A stretch of DNA of 8,851 nt from Methanosarcinales archaeon (GTDB lineage Archaea; Halobacteriota; Methanosarcinia; Methanosarcinales; Methanosarcinaceae), in NCBI GenBank assembly GCA_012329085.1, contig JAAXQB010000184.1, forward strand, positions 1 through 8,851, written 5' to 3'. Made by a program: the position numbers and the translations under genes. Of this stretch, positions 1 to 7,073 are shown one piece after another; the stretch's first letter is position 1; each line of letters opens with the position of its first letter. The notes beneath the pieces were generated by a model, which saw only the letters and a program-made list of their open reading frames with translations, did not search any database and had not been told where the DNA came from.

Positions 1-566
1 ATTCTGCATTTGCACCATATATAGTAAAAGAAGATATTGCAGATATTAGTTTGATTGGACTTCGTGGAAGAGTGTATGCATTAGGATATCTAACAGAACC
101 AAGTGATACCATAATTGATGATATTCTTGCTGTTGAACATACATGGATAAATATGACGAAAATTCCGCAGACTACATCTGTAGCTTGCGATTTAGTGGCA
201 CTCAATGCCAGTCTCGCAGGTGCTAATATGGAAGGGGGTATCGCTCCAACCGATTGTAATAGATCACTTCTTAGAGCATACATTAAAAGAAATGGTGAAG
301 AACATCCTGAATTCTTTAATGCGATTAAAGGACTAGGTTGGGATGGTATAATGCGAATGGGAAATCTAAATCGTGCAATTCGTGGAAATGCTGATTTAGT
401 AACTAATTGGAATAATTATTTATTAGCTAACGATCTCAATGAATTTGAATTCCAAATTGCAGAAGGTGCTATGGGTGACAGACCAACAGTGTTTTTTATG
501 ACGCACGGAGACCCATCCCCAATAGAACAATCATTCATTAATTATATGAGACTCAAATCTTTTTAA
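1..566 (+). CDS. 3' end of a gene of unknown function (5' truncated by window edge)
   Basis: The reading frame is open from base 3 to the TAA at 564-566, giving 187 residues with no convincing start inside the window. The TTG at 51 lies within continuous coding sequence, so the gene most likely begins upstream. The fragment looks soluble: I see no membrane segment or signal. It is rich in Asn and acidic residues. Visible landmarks are RGRVYALGYLTE near the start, a helical stretch TTSVACDLVALNASLAGANM, and a distinctive end with FFMTHGDPSPIEQSF before a short basic/aromatic tail. I do not recognise the family and assign no function. The gene is cut off from the chelatase gene downstream by a strong terminator and about 490 bases, so it is probably not in the same transcription unit. 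Coding is supported by length, an intact frame and the terminator just after the stop. Confidence 0.8.
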   Translation, partial: SAFAPYIVKEDIADISLIGLRGRVYALGYLTEPSDTIIDDILAVEHTWINMTKIPQTTSVACDLVALNASLAGANMEGGIAPTDCNRSLLRAYIKRNGEEHPEFFNAIKGLGWDGIMRMGNLNRAIRGNADLVTNWNNYLLANDLNEFEFQIAEGAMGDRPTVFFMTHGDPSPIEQSFINYMRLKSF

Positions 567-604
567 ATTTGAGAATTCATAAAATCGCAACATAAATCAA
601 AACA

Positions 605-655
605 AGAATTGAGTTTTATTTAATAAAAATAAAACTCAATTCTATTATTTTTTTT
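605..655 (+). terminator. Strong intrinsic-type terminator after the upstream gene
   Basis: A perfect 17-bp inverted repeat (605-621 against 627-643) with a 5-base loop AATAA is followed by a run of eight T (648-655). It lies about 40 bases after the stop codon of the upstream gene. This is the clearest terminator in the window and should end transcription before the chelatase leader. Confidence 0.9.
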
Positions 656-1056
656 AAAAATATACTTAAAAATTCTCTATTTATCTAATACATTTTGAAA
701 TACCACTCAAAATTTATTAGGAAAAATAAATAAATCTTAAAAATTTAACAAAAATGATTGTAAAAATCATAATTTAATTTTTGTATCTTTACAATAAAAC
801 TCAAATTACAAAAAATATTATAAATGTTTAAAAATTAATATTTTTATAAACGATTGCTATTTTTATATTGTGTAATTAAATTATGAATTTGATATGATAA
901 AAAAAATAATAGATGCAATAATATACTAACTACTAACTAAAAATATAACAATAGTTTATATGCATCAACAAAAATAAATACTAAAAATAATTAATGATAA
1001 ATAAAAATGTCTTTTAATACAAAATTTTGCAAATTATATTCAATAAAAAATTAAAC
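656..1056. other. Gene-free AT-rich leader upstream of the chelatase gene
   Basis: About 400 bases with no credible open frame and very few G or C. It holds several weak AT-rich inverted repeats: ATGATT/AATCAT at 754-759 and 765-770; ATTGTAAA/TTTACAAT at 757-764 and 788-795, which overlaps and competes with the first; and GTTTAAAAAT (826-835) against 840-851 with a two-base bulge. The first two could form alternative structures, but in such AT-rich DNA chance pairing is common. I see no known riboswitch, no tRNA and no repeat shared with the rest of the window. Confidence 0.5.
955..962 (+). promoter_or_regulatory. Possible archaeal TATA box for the chelatase gene
   Basis: TTTATATG matches the archaeal consensus TTTATATA at seven of eight positions and lies about 95 bases before the preferred ATG at 1057. 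Transcription would start near 985-990. The surrounding DNA is so AT-rich that other TATA-like stretches exist, so this is only a candidate. No convincing ribosome binding site is seen before 1057. Confidence 0.3.
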
Positions 1057-4000
1057 ATGATTAAAATAAAACAAAAACATACACTAATAAATTTCAAAAA
1101 AAAATCGATTGCATTATTTTTTACCATGCTATTTGTGATAAGCATATTTTCACCGATGGCAACAAGTATGGCACAAGAGCAAACAAGAACAATAGCAAAT
1201 ATAGGTGAAACAGTAAATCCATCATTTGAAAATTCAAATCAAAATATAGGATTGTCAGTTAATACAAATCAAGGAAGTTTAGGAGAAAGTAGTGCTAATA
1301 CAAATAAACCAAAAATAGCAATATTTTTACATCGTGCGCAACTTGGAGGTAAAGCCGCATTTGAACTTGTGCCTGAAAACGATAGGCCTGTGAGTTTATC
1401 TTTCTATTACACTTTAAATGCATCAGATTATGTAAATGAGTCATTAGACCTTACAGATTATGAAGTTATCATTGTTAAAACTGCAGGAATGAGAGGAAGA
1501 GAATTACAAGTAGAAGCTTTACTTCCAATTCTTGAACCTGCACGAAATGCTGGTGCAGAGATTATATCTATGAGGGCAGAGCATGGCATAGCCACAATAA
1601 ATCTTTCAAAACATTTAGATATTGTAACTTATTTTAATAATTTAGTTTGGTTTGATACAATACCTCAAAGCACAAATGCATTAAATTTAATGAATTACAT
1701 TTATGTGAATTTTATGGGAGGGAATGCTGAGGTGCAACCGCCAAGAATTCGCCCTGAACCGGGAATATATCATCCTAATGCGTATGAACATGGGTTTGTA
1801 TTTGATAATATTGAAGATTATATGACATGGGCAAAGAATCGTATAGATAAACCATTTAATGAAAATAATATAACTATTGGACTTATTGCATGTGCTCACT
1901 TTACAAGTGGGTATGTGATGGACGAATTTATTAAGCAAATTGAAGCTACGGGTGCTAATGTGATTATGACATATCCAATTACTGGAGTAATGGGTGGCAG
2001 AGAAAATCCTGTAACAGATATGTTTTATAATGAAGGAGAATCAAGAGTTGATGCTATTATATCATTCCAAAGTTTTTTAAAATCTGTTCCAGATAATATG
2101 CGTATTCAACAATTTAAAAAACTCAATGTGCCTGTATTTGGGGCAGTTAGTCTTGGAGGTATGATTGGAAGTGCAACAGAAGAAGAATGGAGAGAATGCC
2201 CAAGAGGTATAAGTCTTAATCATGTTGGTTTCTTTATATCTCCGCTTGAAATGATTGGTGTTGCCGCTCCTACGGTAATTTCAGCAAAGAGTGTGACTAA
2301 ATATGGTGATACTGTTGATATTGCATTGCCAAATCAAATTGCACGATTGGTAAATCGTGCAATTAACCATGCCAAACTTAGCCATAATCAAAATCAAGAT
2401 AAAAAAATAGCACTTATTCATTTTGAGTATGCTGCAAGTGGTTTAAATACTCCTGCAAGTATCGAACAATTACTTAAAAGTTTAAATGAGCATGGATATA
2501 CAGTAGATATGCTATCTGAAGATGAACTTATAGATACAATGTATTCACATGGTAGAAATATTGGAATGTGGGCACAACCTATGTTGGAAAGCATGGTAAA
2601 AAATCATAGTAATGAAATTGTGCTTATTCCTGTTTCTACATACAAGACATGGTTTAATGAAATGATTCCAGAATATCGCCAACAAGAAGTTATTGATTTC
2701 TGGGGGAAGCCAGAAGATAGTTCAATGGTAGTAAATTATAACGGAAAACCACATTTTGTATTACCAAGAGTTAATGCAGGTAATATAATGATAATGCCTC
2801 AACCATCAAGAGGGGGCGGAAATGTGAGCGATGCTGTTATGCATCATGATTTGGCTACACCACCACACCATCAATATATTGCATTCTATTTATGGTTACA
2901 AACAGAAGAAGTTGATGCAATTATTCACTTTGGAACACATGGTTCGCAAGAATGGTTACCGGGAAAAGAGCGAGGATTAGACGATTTTAGTTGCTGGCCA
3001 TCTCTTATGAGTGGAGAACTTCCCATAATTTATCCATATATTGTAGATAATGTAGCAGAAGCAATACAAGCAAAAAGAAGAGGAGATGCTGTAATTATAA
3101 GTCACATGACTCCACAAATGGCAGCAGCTGGATTATATGGTGAATTAAGAATACTTCATGATGACATTCATTCGTATAGAAGAATACCAGATCAAACTGT
3201 AAGAGAAGTAGAATTGCGGATGATAATTGAAAGAGCTATTAATATGAGTGTTGATTTAGAAATGAAAATGCCGGGATTTGAAGGAATACCATGGGATTCC
3301 AATCTTACAGAAAAAATTCACATGCATATTCATGATGTTGAAGGTCAAATAATACCAGTTGGATTACACATATTAGGGAAAATTCCAAATCAAACACTTT
3401 TATATGAGTCTGTGCTTAAAATAATCGGTCCCGAATTCACTGATGAAATTATAAAAGTTGGTGGAATAACACATGAATATGTATGTTGTTGTCAAGTAAA
3501 TCAAAATGGTGATGAACATGCATGTTATATAGAAGAAGTTGCAAAACACAAAGCAAAAAAGATGCTTCGTATGACAATCGCAAATGATACGCCATTTATA
3601 GACATTCAGCAAAAGGTACTTGGCAATTCTTCTGATAAACTCTCTCAACATTTAGAGGATGGGGCAAAACATCTTGAAAACTTTTTACGCGTAGATAATG
3701 AAATAAAATCCATTCTTAATGCACTTTCAGGAGGATTTGTTGCCCCAAGCACGGGAGGAGACCCAATTCGCAATCCAGAAAGCTTACCTACTGGTAGAAA
3801 TCTATACTCCTTTGACCCAAGAACAATACCTACAAGAGCCGCATGGGAAGTAGGAGTAAATACATTAAATACACTTCTTGAAGACCATTATATTCAAAAT
3901 GGAACATATCCAGATAAGATAGGTTTTGTATTGTTTGCAGGTGAAACAATGCGTCAAAATGGAGTTGCAGAAGCACAAATTCTTTATGCAATGGGCGTTA

Positions 4001-5376
4001 GACCAATATGGGATAATAGAGGACGAATTAGAGTAGATGGAGGGCGAAACGGTCTTGAAATTATCCCAGATAATGAACTTGGTCGCCCAAGAATTGATAT
4101 TATGACTACAATTACTTGCCTTTATCGAGATGTATTCTCATGCCGTGTAGAAGTTATTGATGCCGCTGTAGAACTTGTTATTAACCATAAAGGAGATAGT
4201 ACGATTCCAAACCATGTAAGAGATAATTATAAAAATCTCACAAAAGAGCTTAAAGAAATGGGATATGATTCCGAAACTGCATCCAATTTATCCTCTGCTC
4301 GTATATTTGGACCTCCGCCTGGGGGATATGGAATGGGATTAAGCGGTGCTGTATTAGCTGGTGGCACTTGGGACGAAAGAAGTAAATTAGCAAACTCATT
4401 TCTAAATAGAATGGGCAATATATATTCACGAGAATTATGGGGAGAACCAAATAGAATGGTTTTAGAGAGAGCATTAAGTGGAACTGATATTGCAATATTT
4501 AGTCGTTCATCTAATCAATATGGAGCGATAACAACTGATCATCCATTTGAATCACTTGGTGGGCTTGGTATGGCAGTTGAATATGTAGACGGAACTCAAC
4601 CTACTCTTAGGATTACAGACCTTAGAAATCCACATAAAGATGGCGAAATTGTCACGCTAAATCAATTTTTACGCATGGAACTTCGAGCAAGACAATACAA
4701 TCCAAGATTTATAAGAGGATTAATGGAGCATGGCTGGGCTGGTGCAAGTGAGTTAGAAAACACAATCTCTAATTTATATGGTTGGCAAGTTGTATCTCCA
4801 GATATAGTCACTGATGATATGTGGAATGAAATTTATGAAATATATATACAAGATAAATTAAATCTTAATCTTGGGGAGTTTTTTGATGAATACAACCCTC
4901 TTGCACGACAAGAAATTATGAGAAGATTAGTAGAATCTTATGAAAGAGGGTTCTGGGATGCAGATTCTGAAATTATAAATGACCTTGTAGAGCAAATTGT
5001 TGAATCCGTTGCAGAAAATGGTCTTACTTGCTGTGCATCTTGCTGTGCAAATCCACGAATGGATCAATTCATTGCTGAACGAATACAATCAGGGGAATTA
5101 GAAATTGATGAAGAAACATTAAAGAAATTTAGTGCACGAGGTCAAAAAGTTCTTGAAAGGGATTTAGTAGGAGTAGATGTTGGAGAAGGTGAGCCAGCCA
5201 CAGATCCTGCAACAGATGCTGCAAATGCAGATCTCGTAGAAGGTCAAATAATGGAACCAGTAGAACCAATGCAACCAACGACTGGGGTGGATCTTCCAGT
5301 AACAGAGATTGTAATAGGAATTTTGATTATTGGGCTTATAGGAGCAGTGTATTTATTAACTAAAAAGAAGGATTAA
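1057..5376 (+). CDS. Membrane-anchored extracytoplasmic CobN/HmuS-like metal chelatase subunit
   Basis: A 1439-residue member of the CobN/BchH/ChlH large chelatase subunit family, which inserts metal into (or, for HmuS, removes it from) tetrapyrroles. Residues 1-40 form a signal peptide: a basic start, a hydrophobic core near 19-32, then small residues. The CobN body follows. The family signature HFGTHGSQEWLPGK is at about 624-637, with its His and Glu residues expected at the active site. PTGRNLYSFDPRTIPTRAAW lies near 910-930 and FGPPPGGYGMG near 1085. Cysteine clusters are CCC at 810-812 with C823, and CCxxCC at 1325-1330. An Ala/Pro/Glu-rich linker leads to a C-terminal helix (about 1416-1434) ending TKKKD. 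Ordinary CobN is cytoplasmic and works with CobS/CobT; this protein appears exported and no such partner is present. I chose ATG 1057 over TTG 1027 because the BIG2 gene downstream begins with the same MIKIKQ. The exact substrate and metal cannot be read from sequence. Confidence 0.93.
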   Translation: MIKIKQKHTLINFKKKSIALFFTMLFVISIFSPMATSMAQEQTRTIANIGETVNPSFENSNQNIGLSVNTNQGSLGESSANTNKPKIAIFLHRAQLGGKAAFELVPENDRPVSLSFYYTLNASDYVNESLDLTDYEVIIVKTAGMRGRELQVEALLPILEPARNAGAEIISMRAEHGIATINLSKHLDIVTYFNNLVWFDTIPQSTNALNLMNYIYVNFMGGNAEVQPPRIRPEPGIYHPNAYEHGFVFDNIEDYMTWAKNRIDKPFNENNITIGLIACAHFTSGYVMDEFIKQIEATGANVIMTYPITGVMGGRENPVTDMFYNEGESRVDAIISFQSFLKSVPDNMRIQQFKKLNVPVFGAVSLGGMIGSATEEEWRECPRGISLNHVGFFISPLEMIGVAAPTVISAKSVTKYGDTVDIALPNQIARLVNRAINHAKLSHNQNQDKKIALIHFEYAASGLNTPASIEQLLKSLNEHGYTVDMLSEDELIDTMYSHGRNIGMWAQPMLESMVKNHSNEIVLIPVSTYKTWFNEMIPEYRQQEVIDFWGKPEDSSMVVNYNGKPHFVLPRVNAGNIMIMPQPSRGGGNVSDAVMHHDLATPPHHQYIAFYLWLQTEEVDAIIHFGTHGSQEWLPGKERGLDDFSCWPSLMSGELPIIYPYIVDNVAEAIQAKRRGDAVIISHMTPQMAAAGLYGELRILHDDIHSYRRIPDQTVREVELRMIIERAINMSVDLEMKMPGFEGIPWDSNLTEKIHMHIHDVEGQIIPVGLHILGKIPNQTLLYESVLKIIGPEFTDEIIKVGGITHEYVCCCQVNQNGDEHACYIEEVAKHKAKKMLRMTIANDTPFIDIQQKVLGNSSDKLSQHLEDGAKHLENFLRVDNEIKSILNALSGGFVAPSTGGDPIRNPESLPTGRNLYSFDPRTIPTRAAWEVGVNTLNTLLEDHYIQNGTYPDKIGFVLFAGETMRQNGVAEAQILYAMGVRPIWDNRGRIRVDGGRNGLEIIPDNELGRPRIDIMTTITCLYRDVFSCRVEVIDAAVELVINHKGDSTIPNHVRDNYKNLTKELKEMGYDSETASNLSSARIFGPPPGGYGMGLSGAVLAGGTWDERSKLANSFLNRMGNIYSRELWGEPNRMVLERALSGTDIAIFSRSSNQYGAITTDHPFESLGGLGMAVEYVDGTQPTLRITDLRNPHKDGEIVTLNQFLRMELRARQYNPRFIRGLMEHGWAGASELENTISNLYGWQVVSPDIVTDDMWNEIYEIYIQDKLNLNLGEFFDEYNPLARQEIMRRLVESYERGFWDADSEIINDLVEQIVESVAENGLTCCASCCANPRMDQFIAERIQSGELEIDEETLKKFSARGQKVLERDLVGVDVGEGEPATDPATDAANADLVEGQIMEPVEPMQPTTGVDLPVTEIVIGILIIGLIGAVYLLTKKKD

Positions 5377-5384
5377 ATAATGCA

Positions 5385-5419
5385 AAAATGTGGAGTTATC
5401 CACTTTTATTATTTTTTTT
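5385..5419 (+). terminator. Terminator-like hairpin after the chelatase gene
   Basis: GTGGA (5390-5394) pairs with TCCAC (5399-5403) around a GTTA loop. The stem is extended by A-T pairs with one bulged T and followed by eight T (5412-5419). It begins about ten bases after the chelatase stop. The stem is short, so read-through into the DUF2149 gene is likely. It may lower expression of the membrane genes relative to the chelatase. Confidence 0.6.
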
Positions 5420-5441
5420 ATAATTAACATAAATTATATAA

Positions 5442-5447
5442 GAGGGA
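5442..5447 (+). promoter_or_regulatory. Ribosome binding site of the DUF2149 gene
   Basis: GAGGGA lies eight bases before the ATG at 5455. It supports that start and shows that this gene has its own translation signal after the terminator-like hairpin. Confidence 0.55.
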
Positions 5448-5454
5448 CAATAAT

Positions 5455-5811
5455 ATGAACAAAAGAAATAGGATAAAACGAAAACGAAGATATCTTGAAA
5501 ATTATGAAGAAGATATAAGTCCGCTTACCGGAATAGCAAATCTCTTTGATGCCGCAATAGTACTTGCAGTTGCTCTTATGATTGCACTTGTATCAATACC
5601 AGGCATGCAAGAAATTATTGATGCGGATACAGATTTTACAATGGTTGTAAATCCAGGAGAAGATGATATGCAAGTTATAACCAGAGTTGATGGAGCCATT
5701 GAAATTCAAGCCATGACAGGCGAAACAGGAGAAGGAATTGGAGAAAGACTTGGTGCAACATATCGATTAGAGGATGGTACTATGATATATGTACCAATAG
5801 AAGAAAACTAA
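5455..5811 (+). CDS. DUF2149 membrane protein, ExbD/TolR-like layout
   Basis: A 118-residue protein with a strongly basic N-terminus (residues 1-12), an acidic patch (EDISPLTG, 19-26), a single membrane helix at about 33-49, and a C-terminal domain of about 65 residues predicted outside the membrane. The end, with GERLGATYRLEDGTMIYVP, is typical of DUF2149. An aspartate (D32) sits exactly at the start of the helix in LFDAAIVLAVALM. ExbD, TolR and MotB carry their essential proton-carrying Asp at the same place, after a short cytoplasmic N-terminus. Together with the ExbB-like gene downstream this suggests it is the second subunit of a proton-driven motor; that role is inference, as the family is officially uncharacterised. 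It follows the chelatase gene and is separated by only 24 bases from the BIG2 gene, so those two are probably co-transcribed. Confidence 0.88.
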   Translation: MNKRNRIKRKRRYLENYEEDISPLTGIANLFDAAIVLAVALMIALVSIPGMQEIIDADTDFTMVVNPGEDDMQVITRVDGAIEIQAMTGETGEGIGERLGATYRLEDGTMIYVPIEEN

Positions 5812-5835
5812 AATTAACTAATAATGTATATGGAT

Positions 5836-6636
5836 ATGATTAAAATAAAACAAAATTCAAAAAGAATTCAAACCAACACAATTAAAAATTTTAAAAAAAC
5901 AATAATAGCATCATTTTTTATTATATTATTTGTGATGTGTATTTTTTCATCTATTACAACAGTCACAGCTATGCCAGAAGGAGGTATGCCAATAGTATTA
6001 ATTGAACCTGAAACAATAACGCTTAATATAGATGATACACAGCAATTTGCTGTAATAGGAATATCAGAAGGCAGAGAAATGATTTGGTCTGTTGATGATG
6101 AATCTGTTGGAATTATTGATGAAAATGGTCTTTTTACAGCGAATGCAATAGGAACTGCTACTGTGGCAGTTAGTGTAATTATACCGGGTATGCCAATGAC
6201 TATTGATAGAATTGCAACGGTGATTGTAAAAGAACCAATAGCAGAAATTGAACAAATAGCAGAAATTGAACCTTTATCAATAACAATTACACCTACTGCA
6301 ACAACAATTGATATAAATACAGCAAAGCAATTCACAGCAACCATATTACCAAATAATGCAAATCAAAATGTGATTTGGTCTGCTGATAAAGGGGCAATCG
6401 ATGCAAATGGTCTTTTTATGGCAAATGAAATTGGAAATGTCATCATAACTGCAACAAGTGTTGCAAATGAAGATATTATAGGAACCACAACTGTAATGGT
6501 GGGAGACACTGTTGTAGAGCCTATAACACCAAAAGAATCTGATGATGAAAAATCTATTCCAATGACAGATGCGGTGATAAGTGTTATTGTTATTGGAATT
6601 ATAGGTTCGGCATATATGTTTTTTAAAAATAAATGA
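5836..6636 (+). CDS. Secreted, membrane-anchored protein with two BIG2 (Ig-like) domains
   Basis: A 266-residue surface protein. Residues 1-45 are a signal peptide (NFKKTIIASFFIILFVMCIF core). Two bacterial Ig-like BIG2 domains follow, at about 54-132 and 147-223. Each has the typical pattern: a Thr/Ile-rich first strand, a QQFA or KQFT strand, WSV or WSA, then DENGLFTAN or DANGLFMAN and a Gly-Thr/Gly-Asn strand. A short IAEIEQ/IAEIEP repeat links them. A C-terminal helix (about 246-262) with KNK tail anchors the protein. Signal and anchor closely resemble those of the chelatase protein. An in-frame ATG at 5824 would add MYMD, but ATG 5836 gives the shared MIKIKQ start. No enzyme motif is visible. 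BIG2 domains usually serve in adhesion or as spacers; here a scaffold or ligand-capture role beside the chelatase is a guess. Confidence 0.85.
   Translation: MIKIKQNSKRIQTNTIKNFKKTIIASFFIILFVMCIFSSITTVTAMPEGGMPIVLIEPETITLNIDDTQQFAVIGISEGREMIWSVDDESVGIIDENGLFTANAIGTATVAVSVIIPGMPMTIDRIATVIVKEPIAEIEQIAEIEPLSITITPTATTIDINTAKQFTATILPNNANQNVIWSADKGAIDANGLFMANEIGNVIITATSVANEDIIGTTTVMVGDTVVEPITPKESDDEKSIPMTDAVISVIVIGIIGSAYMFFKNK
6238..6273 (+). repeat. 18-bp tandem repeat between the two BIG2 domains
   Basis: Two head-to-tail 18-base units (6238-6255 and 6256-6273) match at 16 of 18 positions and encode IAEIEQ then IAEIEP. They form the acidic linker between the Ig-like domains. Being a whole number of codons, the repeat can change copy number without breaking the frame. 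Confidence 0.8.
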
Positions 6637-6652
6637 TGAAAAAATAGATTAG

Positions 6653-6822
6653 ACTTGTTGTGCATTAACTCATATTTCGATATGTAGCGACTAAATTTTG
6701 ACTTTTAGTTATAGATTGTTATGCTAAGGTTAAATTTTGGATTATTATGCAACAAGTTTATTAAATCCATTCATAACTCATTCGATGCTCATTTTTTTCA
6801 AGAATGCGTTTATTTGTTGCAT
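6653..6822. repeat. Cluster of inverted repeats, possibly a decayed small element
   Basis: ACTTGTTG (6653-6660) is the exact inverse of CAACAAGT (6750-6757), bounding 105 bases. The latter arm overlaps ATGCAACAA (6747-6755), which is also inverted as TTGTTGCAT (6814-6822). The three related ends share the core TGTTG/CAACA followed by GCAT-like bases. No open frame of note lies inside, and no target-site duplication is obvious. It could be a remnant of a small non-autonomous element or simply structured leader DNA. The family is not recognised. Confidence 0.3.
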
Positions 6823-6935
6823 AGAGCAAATCAAAAAGCTACAAAAAGTTTTAGTCACTTTATAGTTAGAACAATAAAAATTTAAAATTTCCCAAATATA
6901 TTCAAAATGAATATGTGTTAAGTGTAAAATTTTTT

Positions 6936-6969
6936 AAAAGCACATTTTTAAATGGACTGTGTGCTTTTT
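6936..6969 (+). terminator. Terminator-like hairpin downstream of the BIG2 gene
   Basis: AAAAGCACA (6936-6944) pairs perfectly with TGTGCTTTT (6960-6968), a 9-bp stem with a 15-base loop, ending in a T run (6965-6969). It lies about 300 bases past the BIG2 stop and just before a TATA-like tract, suggesting an end of one transcript and the start of the next. The large loop and short T run keep confidence moderate. Confidence 0.5.
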
Positions 6970-6982
6970 ATACACATATATA

Positions 6983-6992
6983 TTATATATAA
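6983..6992 (+). promoter_or_regulatory. Possible TATA box for the DUF2162-exbB operon
   Basis: The tract TTATATATAA within a longer alternating TA stretch (about 6976-6992) resembles an archaeal TATA box. Start of transcription would be expected roughly 25 bases downstream, inside the first hairpin repeat (6992-7016). The location between a terminator-like hairpin and the DUF2162 gene supports promoter function. Confidence 0.4.
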
Positions 6993-7016
6993 ACGCTCAT
7001 TCGTTCCGAATGAGCT
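6992..7016. repeat. Hairpin repeat, copy A
   Basis: A perfect 9-bp inverted repeat, GCTCATTCG (6995-7003) and CGAATGAGC (7007-7015), with loop TTC and 5' flank AAC. The 25-base unit is identical to copy B 48 bases further on. It overlaps the expected transcription start of the DUF2162 gene, so it could act as a DNA operator as well as an RNA hairpin. Confidence 0.85.
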
Positions 7017-7020
7017 GTCT

Positions 7021-7035
7021 AAAATCGAAGATTTT
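7021..7035. repeat. Small hairpin between repeat copies A and B
   Basis: AAAATC (7021-7026) pairs with GATTTT (7030-7035) around a GAA loop. The sequence is unrelated to the flanking repeats, but it has the same design of a short perfect stem and three-base loop, so 6995-7063 can fold as three successive hairpins. Confidence 0.5.
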
Positions 7036-7039
7036 CTCC

Positions 7040-7073
7040 AACGCTCATTCGTTCCGAATGAGCTATTAAAAAT
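7040..7073. repeat. Hairpin repeat, copy B with conserved right flank
   Basis: The stem 7043-7051 with 7055-7063 and loop TTC is identical to copy A. The following TATTAAAAAT (7064-7073) is shared with copy C near the end of the window, making a 34-base block that matches C at 31 positions. The repeat ends about 15 bases before the DUF2162 start codon, so it lies in the leader of that gene and could affect its translation. Confidence 0.85.

Noticed and set aside
1..566. Upstream fragment as an Hmd-type hydrogenase paralogue (RGxVYxxxGY-like pattern)
   Set aside because: The resemblance is limited to a few residues and the rest does not fit, so no assignment is made.
656..1056. Cobalamin riboswitch in the chelatase leader
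   Set aside because: The leader has almost no G/C and no B12-box-like sequence; the inverted repeats are short and AT-only.
1687..4495. Several open frames on the minus strand inside the chelatase gene
   Set aside because: They lie opposite a strong coding frame with clear CobN motifs, have low-complexity or Cys/His/Ile-rich translations and lack start signals; they are shadows.
1057..5376. Plain annotation as cytoplasmic cobaltochelatase CobN for B12 synthesis, or as Mg-chelatase ChlH/BchH
   Set aside because: The signal peptide, C-terminal anchor, motor-type neighbours and absence of ATPase subunits in the window argue for a different, extracytoplasmic role.
5868..6665. Minus-strand frames over the BIG2 gene, up to 158 codons
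   Set aside because: Their Val/Ile/Ser-rich translations arise from the Thr/Ile/Asn-rich coding strand. The + strand has signal peptide, two BIG2 domains and anchor.
6768..6834. Possible small minus-strand peptide beginning MQQINAFLKK
   Set aside because: Only about 20 codons before a stop and no ribosome binding site; more likely part of the inverted-repeat DNA.
6992..7073. Hairpin repeats A and B as a CRISPR array
   Set aside because: There are only two copies here, the repeats are near-perfect palindromes with a three-base loop, the spacing of the two pairs differs (48 and 25 bases), and no cas gene is seen.
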